Shown: piece by piece, positions 1 to 9,829 of the stretch | Position numbering within the stretch: position 1 is the stretch's first letter | Layout: each line of letters starts with the position of its first letter | Source: Bimuria novae-zelandiae CBS 107.79 | Taxonomy: Eukaryota > Ascomycota > Dothideomycetes > Pleosporales > Didymosphaeriaceae | Length of the DNA stretch: 64,000 nucleotides | NCBI GenBank assembly: GCA_010015655.1 | Contig: ML976793.1 | Span: forward strand, 1 to 64,000 | Direction of reading: 5' to 3' | Made by a program: the position numbers and the translations under genes | The notes under the pieces: model-generated | Database searches by the model: none | Told to the model about the DNA's origin: nothing | Seen by the model: the letters and a program-made list of their open reading frames with translations, nothing else

Positions 1-1626
1 CTAGTGACACTCCTTGCATAACTAATGGCAGGAGGCGATTAAGCTAGACTACCCTAAGAGTTATAAACAGGGTAGTTGCAAACAAGCGCATGGGCTATAG
101 CCTTTATAGTAGGCACTAAAGCTAGTAGTAATAGTAAATATAAAGGCAAAGTTCTTAATAAGGCGTAGCTTTAACAAATAATTATATTAGGTAAGAAGCC
201 ACATCGAAGCGTGCTTCTAGAGCCACCTACATACCGAAGCAAGCTCGAAAATTACCCTCTTTATAATATGTAGAAGGAAGCAGAACGTTCCTATCTATAG
301 AGCCACAAGGAAATAAAGTCTTAGAGCGAGGTCGCAACAGCTCTAGTAAAGGCAGTAGGCTATTAAATCCTTAACTATATGTAGGTATACACCTACAAGT
401 TTAATAAACACTATTAACTATAAAAGTGTAAGGCAAGGCTAGTAGTGCGGGGCGATTAACAGCGGCACCTAACTTTATAAGAAACCTACGCTATAATACT
501 TATAGGATAATCCTTTCGCATGCTTATAGTAATTATAGCTTGGTTTAACCTAGAGCTTATCTAACATAACGTTACAAACGCGTTTGTTCACGCAAAGCTA
601 GACAGAGAAATCTACATAAGAATGCCCCGCGGATACTCGCGAGTAGGCACAGTCCTTAAACTACACAAAGCACTATATAGACTGCGCATATCTTCACTAC
701 TCTAGCAAAGAGAGTTCACATTAATACTCCGTAATATTGGCTTTAAAATAGTGCCCCACGAGCCATGCTGCCTTATTAAGGATGGCATTATTATCTTCTT
801 CTATATAGATAATCTTATTATCGCCTATTAGAAGAATCACGAGCCTGCAGTAAAAGCAGCTATTAAAGAGATAAGAACTAAATTTACCCTTACTAGCGGG
901 AAAGACCTGCAATAGTTTCTAAGAATTAAAATTATTAGGGACTACTTAAACAGAAAGATCTGGCTTTCACAAGTATTATACATTAACAAAATATCGCGCC
1001 TCATCGATCACTATAAGATTCGCTATAATACCCTGATAGGTTTAATCGAATTACTCCCAAGAACAGGACTAGCTAGTAAGGGTAAGATTAATTAATACTA
1101 GCGTAAAGTTAAATTAATTCTCTATGCTATAGTTATAACTTGACTAGATATCGCCTTTGCAAGCTCTAGATTATTACGATTCTTATCTAACCTAAGCAAA
1201 GAGTATTAAGTGGCTACTAACTAAGTTCTCCTCTATCTTGCTAATACTAAATTACTAGGTCTTTAGCTTGAGGGTGTAGATACTCTAGAAGTAGCAAGCA
1301 ACGCATCCTTTACAGATAATATACTTAATCGCAAGAGTTTACAAGGATATATTATTAAGCTATTTAGCGGCCTAATTGCCTGGAAAGCAAGCAAGCAAGA
1401 TATAGTTACTATATTAATAATAGAGGCCGAACTTCTAGCGCTTTTATAAGTGGCTAAGGAGGCTATCTTTACTTTACGATTACTCTAGGAGCTCTAGATC
1501 GCTATAAGTAATTACCTAATTATAATTAACTACGATAATTAATAAACTATTCGCCTAGTTACTAAAGAGATCGCAAAGCTGCAGACCAAGCTCCGCCATG
1601 TAGATATCCACAATCACTAGCTAAGA

Positions 1627-1775
1627 TGTTAGAGTGGAGTACGGTATCACATGATACAAACCTGATGTAGACTAGTTGCTGATCACGATTCTGCTACTTA
1701 AGCAGTTTCTCCGTTTAGCCTGTTACAATCAACTTAGTCTCTCATTCCTACTTGCTACCCATCTTATCCCTTACA
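1627..1775 (+). mobile_element. Solo LTR (149 bp) with 5 bp TSD inside the copia copy
   Basis: Sequence starting TGTTAGAGTG and ending TTACA, flanked by TAAGA at 1622-1626 and 1776-1780. The sister copia copy has the uninterrupted site CTAGCTAAGACAAGAAG near 23450, with a single TAAGA, so this is a clean insertion. TG...CA ends and a 5 bp duplication are standard for LTR retrotransposons. No internal domain remains, so it is a solo LTR left by LTR-LTR recombination. It is much less TpA-rich than the host element, so it probably arrived after the host had been mutated. Strand is arbitrary. Confidence 0.9.
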
Positions 1776-2044
1776 TAAGACAAGAAGTCACACTTAGGAA
1801 AATTAAAGTGGACTATTAATACTTAGAGGACATAGTTACAGATAGACTTATAAAGGCCTTGCTAGTAAATAAATAGAGCAAGTTTCTAAATAAGCTAGGA
1901 CTTAAAGATATATTAGATAAGATTACTAATTAAGAGGTTGCCCTGCAGGATCTACAGCAGAGGATAGAGGCCTTTAAGTTAGAATAATAGATAGATAAAT
2001 AATGCGAAGGTCCAGCTTGAGGATAAGCCCAAGCTAAGGGGGTG

Positions 2045-2268
2045 TGTCCGATTATATGGCCTCTATCTGTTGTGGATATAAGGCTGGAGCACTCTCTCTT
2101 TTGTACTATTCTAAATAGGGCTAGCGCTGCAGCGGCACTTATTTGGAGCCTCGCACACATCTGCATTCCAGACATAGACGGAACACGAACATTATCAATA
2201 AATCATCACAACCATCAATTCTCATCATTGCATTATCTCAAAGTGACAGAACACTATCAAATCTGACA
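2045..2268 (+). repeat. 3' LTR of the first copia copy (224 bp)
   Basis: Begins TGTCCGATTATATGG and ends AATCTGACA. Same length and nearly the same sequence as the LTRs at 18629-18852 and 23719-23942. Preceded by a purine-rich tract (AAGGGGGTG). The left part shows TpA changes while the right part is almost unmutated. Confidence 0.93.
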
Positions 2269-3286
2269 ATTATAAAGGCGTATACTTCGCGAATCACGCA
2301 AGTAGGCGTCTATACTAACGTATTTTTAATATTAGTATAGCTCTAGGGGTTTAGAGATCACTTTAGCAAGATACGCAAGAACGTTGTAGGAAAAACTAAA
2401 GGTTAGGTAGGCTTAATACTACTGCAAAGTTAAAGTACTAATAGTTTTTTCCGTTACGGTCGGTTTTCCGTTACGCCCGGATGCACGTTATGGTATGTTC
2501 CGAAATATGCATAGAGTTTGCCCCAGTCTAATAATCCAAGCGCGCGTAAGCTTCCATAGTCCTATTTAAAGTGCCTCCCGACCCATGATTCTTTGCACAT
2601 GATCACGGGTCTACGTGGTCGTTATTCGCAAAACTCTGGTAATTTTACTTTTCATTGCAGCAGAACAAATATGTTACGGTACGATTCTATCAGGTTCTAT
2701 GCCAAGACTCTTGGGTGGATCCAGAGTGTGTATATATACGTAGAATACTTCTACTGTAGAGGAATGAACGCAGCTCTTCCCTTCCTCACAAAATATATAG
2801 ATATTTCAATCTGCCATATCTGTCTCTTCTTCCACTCTGGTACAATCAGGCACACTGCGTTGCCTTGAGGGAGCCTCCTACTTATGATTCGGTTCGTATT
2901 TTCTCTCTCTCAAGTTACAATCAGTTTAAAGGGAAAACAGTATCTTCTGCAGCTAGAATGCTTCATGGAAGCAGGATCTAGTGAACACTGGGTGATGCAG
3001 CGTCCATCACGTGACTAGTGGCTGATGTTGATCGTCTTTCATCTTATTCTTCATATTCTGAATGATAGCGCTGAGAAATTCTGTCCACAAATCTTGGACC
3101 AGGGTTTGTTGCAACGCGTCGATGCGCAAGGATCTCTGTCCGATGTTCGTTGCACAATGGTGGGGCGCGGGGAGCCGATGCACGACAGCTAAAGATGCAC
3201 GATCTCCCCTAATTCTAGTTTTAATAGCGTTTCCACGCACTATGTAAACTCCTCGTCGCCTCATATTCACCTGCAGTGCTAACAAC
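2269..3286. other. Gene-free stretch between copia copy and first gene
   Basis: 2269-2440 is AT-rich and RIP-like, a remnant of whatever the copia element landed in. Near 2445-2480 the string TTTTCCGTTACG occurs twice in tandem. From about 2490 base composition returns to normal gene-flank values. No convincing ORF is seen. The last few hundred bases presumably hold the promoter of the amidohydrolase gene at 3287. Confidence 0.5.
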
Positions 3287-4563
3287 ATGAAGTTCTCGTG
3301 TTTCCTCACACTTGTAACCACAACGATGGCGTCCAGCTCAACATGTGTCGATCGTATCAAAGCAAGGGCTTTGCGCGACGATATCGGTCTCTCTGTTCTC
3401 TCCTTTCTCGATGAGGCTTTGGCTGACATCTCTGCGCTCTCGAAAAATCGCTCCCAATCGCAATTACCACCATTTAACAATGCTTTTCGGATTGATACTC
3501 ACACCCACCCTGTTCCATCTTGGTTTCGCTCGCTCCAACCGTTTTCTGCAGGTCGCGAGACGCCTTCGTGGGACCCACTATCGCATCTGAAATTCATGGA
3601 CGAGCACAACATAACGCACTCAGTTCTGTGCGTGTCAACCCCGCAAGCGAATGCCTTTCCAGATGATCGAGCAAAGACCATTGCGCTGGCGAGGCTTCTG
3701 AACGAATTTACTGCTGAGCTTGTTAAGGTGTATCCGGAGCGCTTCAGCTGGCTAGCTGTGACACCGCTACCGTACGTGGAAGATACGGTAGCAGAGGTGC
3801 GGTACGCGCTCGAAGAGCTAGGTGCGGTGGGAGTGGGAGTACTGACAAACCACGAGGGTTTGTACCCTGGGGAGGAGTCGTTCGACCCGCTCTGGACGTA
3901 TCTGCAGGAGCGTGCGGAGAAAGGTGATGGAAGAGAGATCGTGTTTATACACCCGCATGATCCAGTGATACGGCTAGACGACGGAAGTCTTGTTAGTTCG
4001 AAGCCATGTAAGCTCCCTTCCACCCCACGTTCCGCCCGCATATCCCAACTTCTGTAGCACCCCTCCGTTCAGGTCTCGGCGAGTTCTATTTCGAAACCGC
4101 CCGCGCGATATCCAGCATCACAGCTAATCGCACAATCATCAAATTTCAAAATCTTCATTGGAGAATCTCGCATGGCGCGGGAGCTTTTCCTGATATATCA
4201 GATCGCTTTCTTCTCGGCTTTCTGAAAGTCGCAGTGGAGGCGCGCAAGATTTACGCGACCCGGTTCTGGTACGATAGTGCGGGTCCTGTGTACCCGAGAC
4301 AGATCAAGGGTCTACTTGCGCACGACGTGCCTATATCGCAGATGGTGTTTGGAACTGTAAGTCGAACTGGCGAACTGAGCCAGTATGTGTGGCTGACCGC
4401 TTGAAAGGACTACCCGTATGGCATTGGCTTCTGGGATGTTAATGTAAACATAGCTGGCCTTTCGGAGGCCGCGTTTCTTTCTGCCTCAGAGAAAGAAGAA
4501 GTGTTCTCTAAGAATGCCAAGGCGCTGTGGCAAGGAAAGATCAGGCAACCTATGAGGCTCTGA
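3287..4563 (+). CDS. ACMSD-type amidohydrolase/decarboxylase (amidohydrolase_2 family)
   Basis: Three exons, 3287-4007, 4073-4356 and 4408-4563, give 386 residues. The introns (65 and 51 bp) have GTAAG donors, AG acceptors and, in the second, a CTGAC branch site. An N-terminal hydrophobic stretch MKFSCFLTLV suggests a signal peptide; an alternative start is the ATG at 3326. Metal-binding and catalytic signatures of the family are visible: HTH at residues 72-74, HPH at 222-224, SHGAGAFP with His274, and GTDYP with Asp336. Family members are Zn-dependent nonoxidative decarboxylases or hydrolases such as aminocarboxymuconate-semialdehyde decarboxylase and resorcylate/orsellinate decarboxylases. 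The substrate cannot be told from sequence. Length fits the family and no damage is seen despite nearby transposons. Confidence 0.88.
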
Positions 4564-4878
4564 TCCCTAGGATGTGCACTGTTTCGAAGGCATCACCACC
4601 CCAATACTCTATTTCCAATCCTTGGTTCTGAGAAAGAGTAGCCCTCGATAAACCTGCTTATGATCTGCACAACCCTATGGCTGCTTAGAAATGCTTTGGC
4701 TCAATGTAGAAAACATAATAGAAAGTTGTTTGGGTATCTTTTAGATTGCCAACCGGTGAATACGTCCACGGTCCACGAGAGCATCCAGGGCCTTGGTTAC
4801 CAAGCAAGGTGGATGACTGAGGCGATCACGGTATTACAACCGTAGTCCTCGATACCCCGATACCCCGATACCCATGGC
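4564..4878. other. Short intergenic region between convergent genes
   Basis: Lies between the 3' ends of the amidohydrolase (+) and the PfkB kinase (-), so it should hold both polyadenylation regions. A small tandem array of an 8-mer, about three units of ATACCCCG, sits at about 4852-4873. No gene seen. Confidence 0.4.
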
Positions 4879-6188
4879 TTAGTTGTGATCAGGCGCCGCC
4901 TTACCGAACAGCCCCATCTTCTCCGACAATCCACCAAAGCCAGTCTGTAAGACCTTCCGGCCAGCCAACTCGTTCGCAAATTCCAGCTTCTGTTGAAGGG
5001 GCCAAACCTCGTGGCAGTTAAGGGCATACAGAAAGCCGGCGATGAATGTATCCCTGGCGCCAATCGTATCGACGACCTCTACAGAGCCTGTTGCGGGTTT
5101 CCAAGTTTTTACGCTTGCCCATTTTTCCCCCTTCTCCTCGTCTGCCTTGCTTTGGGCGCAAGTAGCTCCTTCAGAGCCCCAGGTGCATACTAGGATCGCT
5201 CTAGGTTCTTGTAAGCTGGATCCCAGAAAGGTGAACATGAGACGCGCTCAATCTTACCCAGGCTTCATTCTTGGAAGCTGTGATTGTAGGAAGTCTCGTG
5301 GATCACGGTGTGAAGTTGCCTGTGATGTATTAGCGGATGATGCGGTTTCAAGCGGAAATACGAGACGCTGCCGACGCCCGCTGTGCACACTTGTGATTCA
5401 ATGTGATTTTAGACTCCGAAGACTCCCCACTCACCTCAGCCCAAATCCGGGAGAAGAAGACCACGTCCGCGTGCCTGGCGACATCCGCCATGTATGTCCT
5501 GCCTGGCTTCTCGCACTCGACGCTCACTTTGGTCGATGGGAATTCTTCGCATAGCCACCTCACTGATTCCTCGGTCACAGTTGGTATGCGTCCTTCAAAA
5601 TGAAACCAGCTGCTTCCTCCTTCGCTCTGTTTCCGAATAGTAGAAGCACTATCGATGAACTCTCGTGTCGTCATCTCCGGTAATGGATTTTGGCTCACAA
5701 TTGTCCGGCTGTTGTTCGTTGCTGCTTGGATAATGTAGCTGGACGCAGCATTTTCAAAGCTCTCTCGGAATATGCATCCGTCGAACTTGACCTTTGGTAT
5801 CGATCTGCCGATAAACTGGACATCGGTGGATTGCTTCGAAGGAAGCACGCAAAGTAGGTATAGGGTAACTTGACCTCCTTTTTCCATTGCTGAATTTTGT
5901 ACAGTCAGCTGTGACAGGACCTCGAGCGTGTTAGCGCAATTTCCGCCGCGTCGTCGCGAATAGCCTGTCGCACGAAGCTTCTCATCCTCGCTAGGATATC
6001 TTAGCACACTGCGAGCGGTCAATAGAGGCTATGATACATTTGAGGAGGGCGCTCGAATGTGAGTGAACGTGTTGAGGACGGTACTTTGGGCAATTTGCAC
6101 AATGACATCACAGTCAATTTGAACACATCACGAACCTCAAAATTGTGTCGATGTACACAGCTCCCACGCAAATTATGGTTAGGGCCAT
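4879..6188 (-). CDS. PfkB-family carbohydrate kinase, ketohexokinase-like
   Basis: Four exons on the minus strand: 6136-6188, 5435-6008, 5258-5319 and 4879-5215; total 341 residues with all frames agreeing. The start MALTIICVGAVYIDT is encoded by the small first exon; its donor GTTCGT is weak, while the second intron (GTGAGT, branch GCTAAT) is standard and the third is only 42 bp. Family marks are the N-terminal glycine pair in RRGGNCANT, CTWGSEGA, and DTIGARDTF near residue 280 with the catalytic Asp285. PfkB signature 2 is normally GAGD; here it reads GARD (AGG codon at 5053-5055), a G-to-A change in the anion hole that may weaken or abolish activity. Such enzymes phosphorylate fructose or related ketoses with ATP in the cytosol. 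A ribokinase-like relative cannot be excluded. Confidence 0.85.
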
Positions 6189-6576
6189 AACAAAGCTCTT
6201 CACGCAGTATGTATTGTCGGACATGCGGAGATGTGGAGAGATTACCACGACCGAGCACCGGCCAGTTTGCGCAAAAGTCTTGGCACTACACGTGACTAAA
6301 CATTCACTTTCGCACTTTGCGGCTGCCTGAGCGCTAATATTGTCTTGGCATACGCTCAGGCCCCACCCAGAATCTTTTCAAAATCGCGTCGCTCATCCCC
6401 TTCGTATTAGCTACACACGGCCGGCCTCTCCTTTACGCGCGCGCTGAAAAACACGCGACGGCGCGCTGCCCAACATCAACCGACATACCTATGCGGCCAT
6501 CGCTGACGTGATCCCTTTCGGTATTTCCTGCGTTTTCCATCCTGGTTGAACACCGAGCACATAGAGGAGTTCAATC
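6189..6576. promoter_or_regulatory. Divergent promoter region (kinase on minus, F-box-like gene on plus)
   Basis: About 390 bp between the start of the PfkB kinase on the minus strand and the ATG at 6577 on the plus strand. GC-rich around 6420-6480. No individual promoter element could be assigned from sequence alone. Confidence 0.35.
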
Positions 6577-7398
6577 ATGTCGCTAAACAAGCCTCCTATC
6601 CTCACATCGCCGAACGAAGTGAAGCTGATCATCTTCAACGAGGTACGTGGATATGGGGTTTTTTTTTTTCGCAATCCAAAGCTTGACCAACCAATCCTAG
6701 CTTGGATACAACGACCAGCGTGCAATTCTCCAGGTGAACAAGTAGTTGCTTCGAAGAGAATACCGATGCGGATGCGGTCGAAGAAGACAACGCATCTGAT
6801 TACACCCACTTTGGATCGCCTAATCATGCAAGTGACGCCGATGGTAAATGTAGTACTCGAGGATCGAAATTACACAAATCCATTCCACAATCGCGTTCAA
6901 GAAGATGACATGGAAGGACGACCTCTGCCTGCTAGCATACCTCGTCCCAATAACGATTTGCGATCACCTGATCACTCAAGTGCACCTAAGAGGTCCTTTT
7001 CCGTTGACCGGGCCGCGGAAGAGAGTGTCCTCGACAATGCAGACGCGGAAACCCTCTTCAACGGGGCCGACATGGGAAGTGTCCTCCGCGAGGCCGACAT
7101 AGAAAGCTCCCCATACCCAACCGCTGACGAGATTATGGAAGCGATGGGACCAGATATCGTGTGGTCAGACGATGGTGACGATGATTTTGAGATGGATCTT
7201 GAACCCCATAACCAGGCCTCATCATCAGCGCCTTCGGATGATTGGCTTTACGCTCGTCTATCTCCGCTCTCATATAGTCGGCGTGAAACACTTCAGTCCC
7301 CCTTCGATGGCTCTGCTTCCCCTCATCCCGGTCTATCTGGGTCTGACTTCTACTCTTCAAACACCTACGGAAACGCATACGACGCCGATAGGCCTTAA
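6577..7398 (+). pseudogene. Doubtful F-box-like gene with a frame conflict
   Basis: The ATG at 6577 opens an F-box-like start, SPNEVKLIIFNE, followed by a well-formed 58 bp intron 6643-6700 (GTACGT donor, CTAG acceptor). Spliced in, the next exon continues LGYNDQRAILQVNK and then meets TAG at 6743-6745. Acidic coding-like sequence resumes one frame over (FEENTDADAVEEDN, from 6750), and a second plausible intron 6844-6901 joins it in frame to the acidic, Ser/Pro-rich C-terminal part ending at 7398. One frameshift plus one stop thus separate an N-terminal module from the rest. Unspliced, one open frame of 273 codons spans the region, but it would translate the poly-T intron. It may be a pseudogene or my exon model may be wrong. 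Function unknown beyond the F-box hint. Confidence 0.45.
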
Positions 7399-7524
7399 AA
7401 CCCCGAGAATCAATGCACCGGTGGTGAGGCGAGCGATGGCGAGACGAAGACAGAAAATGGAAAAAACCAAAAGAGTCCAGGATAAGTCGGTCTTAGGTAA
7501 TGCAGGTACAGAAGCAATCGGAAC

Positions 7525-7708
7525 ATGTCGCGGTGAGCGGAGCGGACAGTATGCAGTGGAAAAGATTATCGGATTGAACTGAGGTTGTACTATCTAGGAA
7601 CTACAGAAGGTATATGTGCGCAGGCACAAACAACGCTAGTCCTGGATAGGTGGAAGGTAAGTCGCAACCACGCCAAGGTAAGAGCAACTATCTTGTAAGG
7701 TAAGGGCT
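7525..7708 (+). repeat. Mosaic dispersed repeat, copy i (modules A and B)
   Basis: 7525-7614 (module A) matches the reverse complement of 24241-24330. 7615-7708 (module B) matches the reverse complement of 15829-15920. The reverse strand of module A contains GTTCAATCC (about 7571-7579), resembling an RNA polymerase III B box. Homology was seen by eye, with several mismatches. See the related copies at 15829 and 24157. Confidence 0.7.
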
Positions 7709-7984
7709 ATAAACCGTGACAGAACATGAGATTTCGCACATAATGGTGATCGACATGGAAGGTGTAGAGTATATGTAGTTTTACAGCCATACCTGAAGCA
7801 AGATTTTCTCGTGGCATATGTTCCAATCGTTTGTTGATCCAGTCTGAGACTTCAGAGCTATGTGATACGACATTAAGCTCTTCTATTGCAGAGTACAGAA
7901 TGTTAAGTCGTTCAATGATAAGAACCACAGCTGGATTTTGGGTATTTTTACGTTGCGCTTCTTAGTTACATTGTGTCGCAGGAT

Positions 7985-8031
7985 CTGTTTGGGTCGTCGG
8001 CGAGCTTTTCCCTCACCGACGACTTAAACAG
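7985..8031. repeat. 16 bp stem hairpin
   Basis: CTGTTTGGGTCGTCGG (7985-8000) can pair with CCGACGACTTAAACAG (8016-8031) across a 15 nt loop. The two non-Watson-Crick positions are G-T, which would be G-U in RNA. It lies in a gene-free stretch. It could be the remnant of a small inverted-repeat element; function unknown. Confidence 0.5.
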
Positions 8032-8340
8032 GGACATTTTGTTGAGTTAAAACCCTAGGGAAGATGACGCAGGGCAGCATTGTCCCTGCGATGAACCACA
8101 TCGTCAAAATAACTGAAAGAATGCATCATGAAAGCATGAGAAGCTCATTGGATTTTAGTTCACGTAGGCGTGAGAGCTTGTCGGTAGAGCGAGTGTGCTT
8201 TTAGCTTGAAGGATCCACAGTCGGCACGATGATCATAGCGAGCATTTAGAACCAAATTAGAAATTGTTGTCTAAAATTATACACGAACTATTGAGATAAG
8301 GAGATTGAACCGAAATTCTCTGTGATACCTAGCCTCTCTG

Positions 8341-8415
8341 CGTTGGCTTTGGTCAATGGGCAAGCCCAAGTCCAGGTTCGTAGCCCTCACCACGCAAAGG
8401 AGCAGAGTCCGTCTT
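8341..8415 (-). repeat. Dispersed ~95 bp repeat, copy D
   Basis: The reverse complement reads GGTGAGGGCTACGAACCTGG and shares this core and flanks with 24597-24692, 50288-50380 and 51061-51156. The internal palindrome is TGGGC-AA-GCCCA on the plus strand (8357-8368). Its arms differ from the TGAGC arms of copies A and B by a paired substitution. Confidence 0.75.
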
Positions 8416-9829
8416 AGAGGGCCGCCTATAGTTAGTTTTCCAAATGTGGGCATAAATACCTTATGGTCTTGATCGGCAAGGCGGCGAAATTGAGTAAGGC
8501 CAGTCGACTTTAACCCCTACCCCTGTACCACTTGCAGCCAAGTCCAGTAAAGGATTTTCCAACCCTACAAGAAAGCAAGATTGACTTGGAGGCAACGACC
8601 TGTGTCCCTGATTCTCCCACAGCGAAGGTCACGCATGTGGCCTTACCTCTACAAGAAAGCAGAAATTCTGTCCTCAGAGTATCAGGAACGTGGTATGTGT
8701 TACTTGCGCTCGTACTCCCACTATATTCGTCCTTGCGAGTAAGGCCGGGATGGGGAGGGGGTGTTTTCACAACGGTGAGTCAAGGCCATTGTCTTCTTTT
8801 CCAGCTTCGAGAGTCAGATACTATTCGATCAGTTTGGCGGTTATACATACCTCAGGTATCCAAAATGAAGGAGAATAGTGCTGAGAGACACTCAACGGCG
8901 CTTCCCGACATCTCCGCCATATACCTCAATACGGGAAATGGGTTCTTCCATGTTACAAGAATGCAACACTTGCACGGAGGTAAAGGTCATATAATTGCAT
9001 CTCCAGCTACCACAGCGAAGATCACGAGTGACTTCGTCCACAACAAAGCGGCGAGTTCTGCCCACTGGATCAACAAAAATCAGCACCTTACTTCCAACGC
9101 TCTGGTAGTCTATGGCGTGTTCCATCGAGGCGGGTAGAAGACGGCGCAAATCGAAGGTGCTCAGTCGCCGCGAGCCTCATGTGCAAACAGGGAGAGGCGC
9201 GGGCGTGTGTGGAGAGAGAAGAAGAGGGAGGGCGCGGGGCGAGGGCTTTGTATAGCGGGCGCGGCGGCGCGCGATCGCGCTAAGGGTAGAAAATTTTCCG
9301 GTGGCAGGTGCGAGGCAGGTAGGGCAGGTGCGCAGCCAGGCACGCACGGACCAGTGAAGTCGGACAGCGACGACAGTGAGGGACAAGATTTGCGCCTCAC
9401 GACGCGCGACGACCAGATTGAGCACGGGAACTTCAACGGTGCTGTCACATATGTATGGCTTCTTTTATTGCCTGTATGCCGAGCTGTTTACGGTCGTGCC
9501 TGCCAGGGCGGCTGCTCCGGCCGTCTGCGGCCTACTGCTTTCGGCTGGCTTGCTGGCTGGCGTGTACGACACCGCTATCCATATCTCAAAGCCCTCAAGT
9601 AAGGGACTAGCACGGAGCCCATGCCTGTCCCGGAGGGTCATAGATACAAGTTTGCAAGCAACTGGCTTGCCCAATTCATTCACAACCTTGCTAGACTCAA
9701 GTAGACACTGCAAATTTACTGGGTGACATCTGTACATGTAGACGACTTCATTAGCGTTCAGCTATGCATTCGTTATTGGAAAAACTCTACGCAAGCTGCC
9801 GTACATCGAAGCTGCAAGGCTGTAGACAA

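Larger units (their letters stand above)
1..2268 (+). mobile_element. Ty1/copia retrotransposon, 3' part, heavily RIP-mutated
   Basis: The 5' end lies outside the window. Positions 1-1620 align base for base with 21830-23460 of the less damaged copy at 18629-23942, with differences dominated by C-to-T and G-to-A. The reverse transcriptase box, FYVDDL in the other copy, reads FYIDNL here (about 800-820), and stop codons break every frame. The order RT, RNase H, polypurine tract, LTR is retained, so the element points to the right. It is dead as a gene source. It carries a separate 149 bp solo LTR that the sister copy lacks. Confidence 0.93.
7709..9829. other. Gene-poor region
   Basis: About 2.1 kb without a gene I can defend. 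It holds the hairpin at 7985-8031 and the dispersed repeat copy at 8341-8415. CTACAAGAAAGCA occurs twice within about 90 bp (8566 and 8650). At 9160-9420 there is a GC-rich stretch containing the 12 bp palindrome GCGCGATCGCGC near 9268. Open frames on both strands here are short and conflict with each other. Confidence 0.4.

Noticed and set aside
8892..9149. Minus-strand frame with a protein-like stretch (FVDPVGRTRRFVVDEV)
   Set aside because: Short, isolated and overlapping an equally long plus-strand frame. Not enough to call a gene.
9161..9726. Overlapping open frames on both strands, including a hydrophobic 92-codon frame from 9451
   Set aside because: The region is GC-rich and frames on both strands stay open. 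No domain, intron signals or start context favour one strand.
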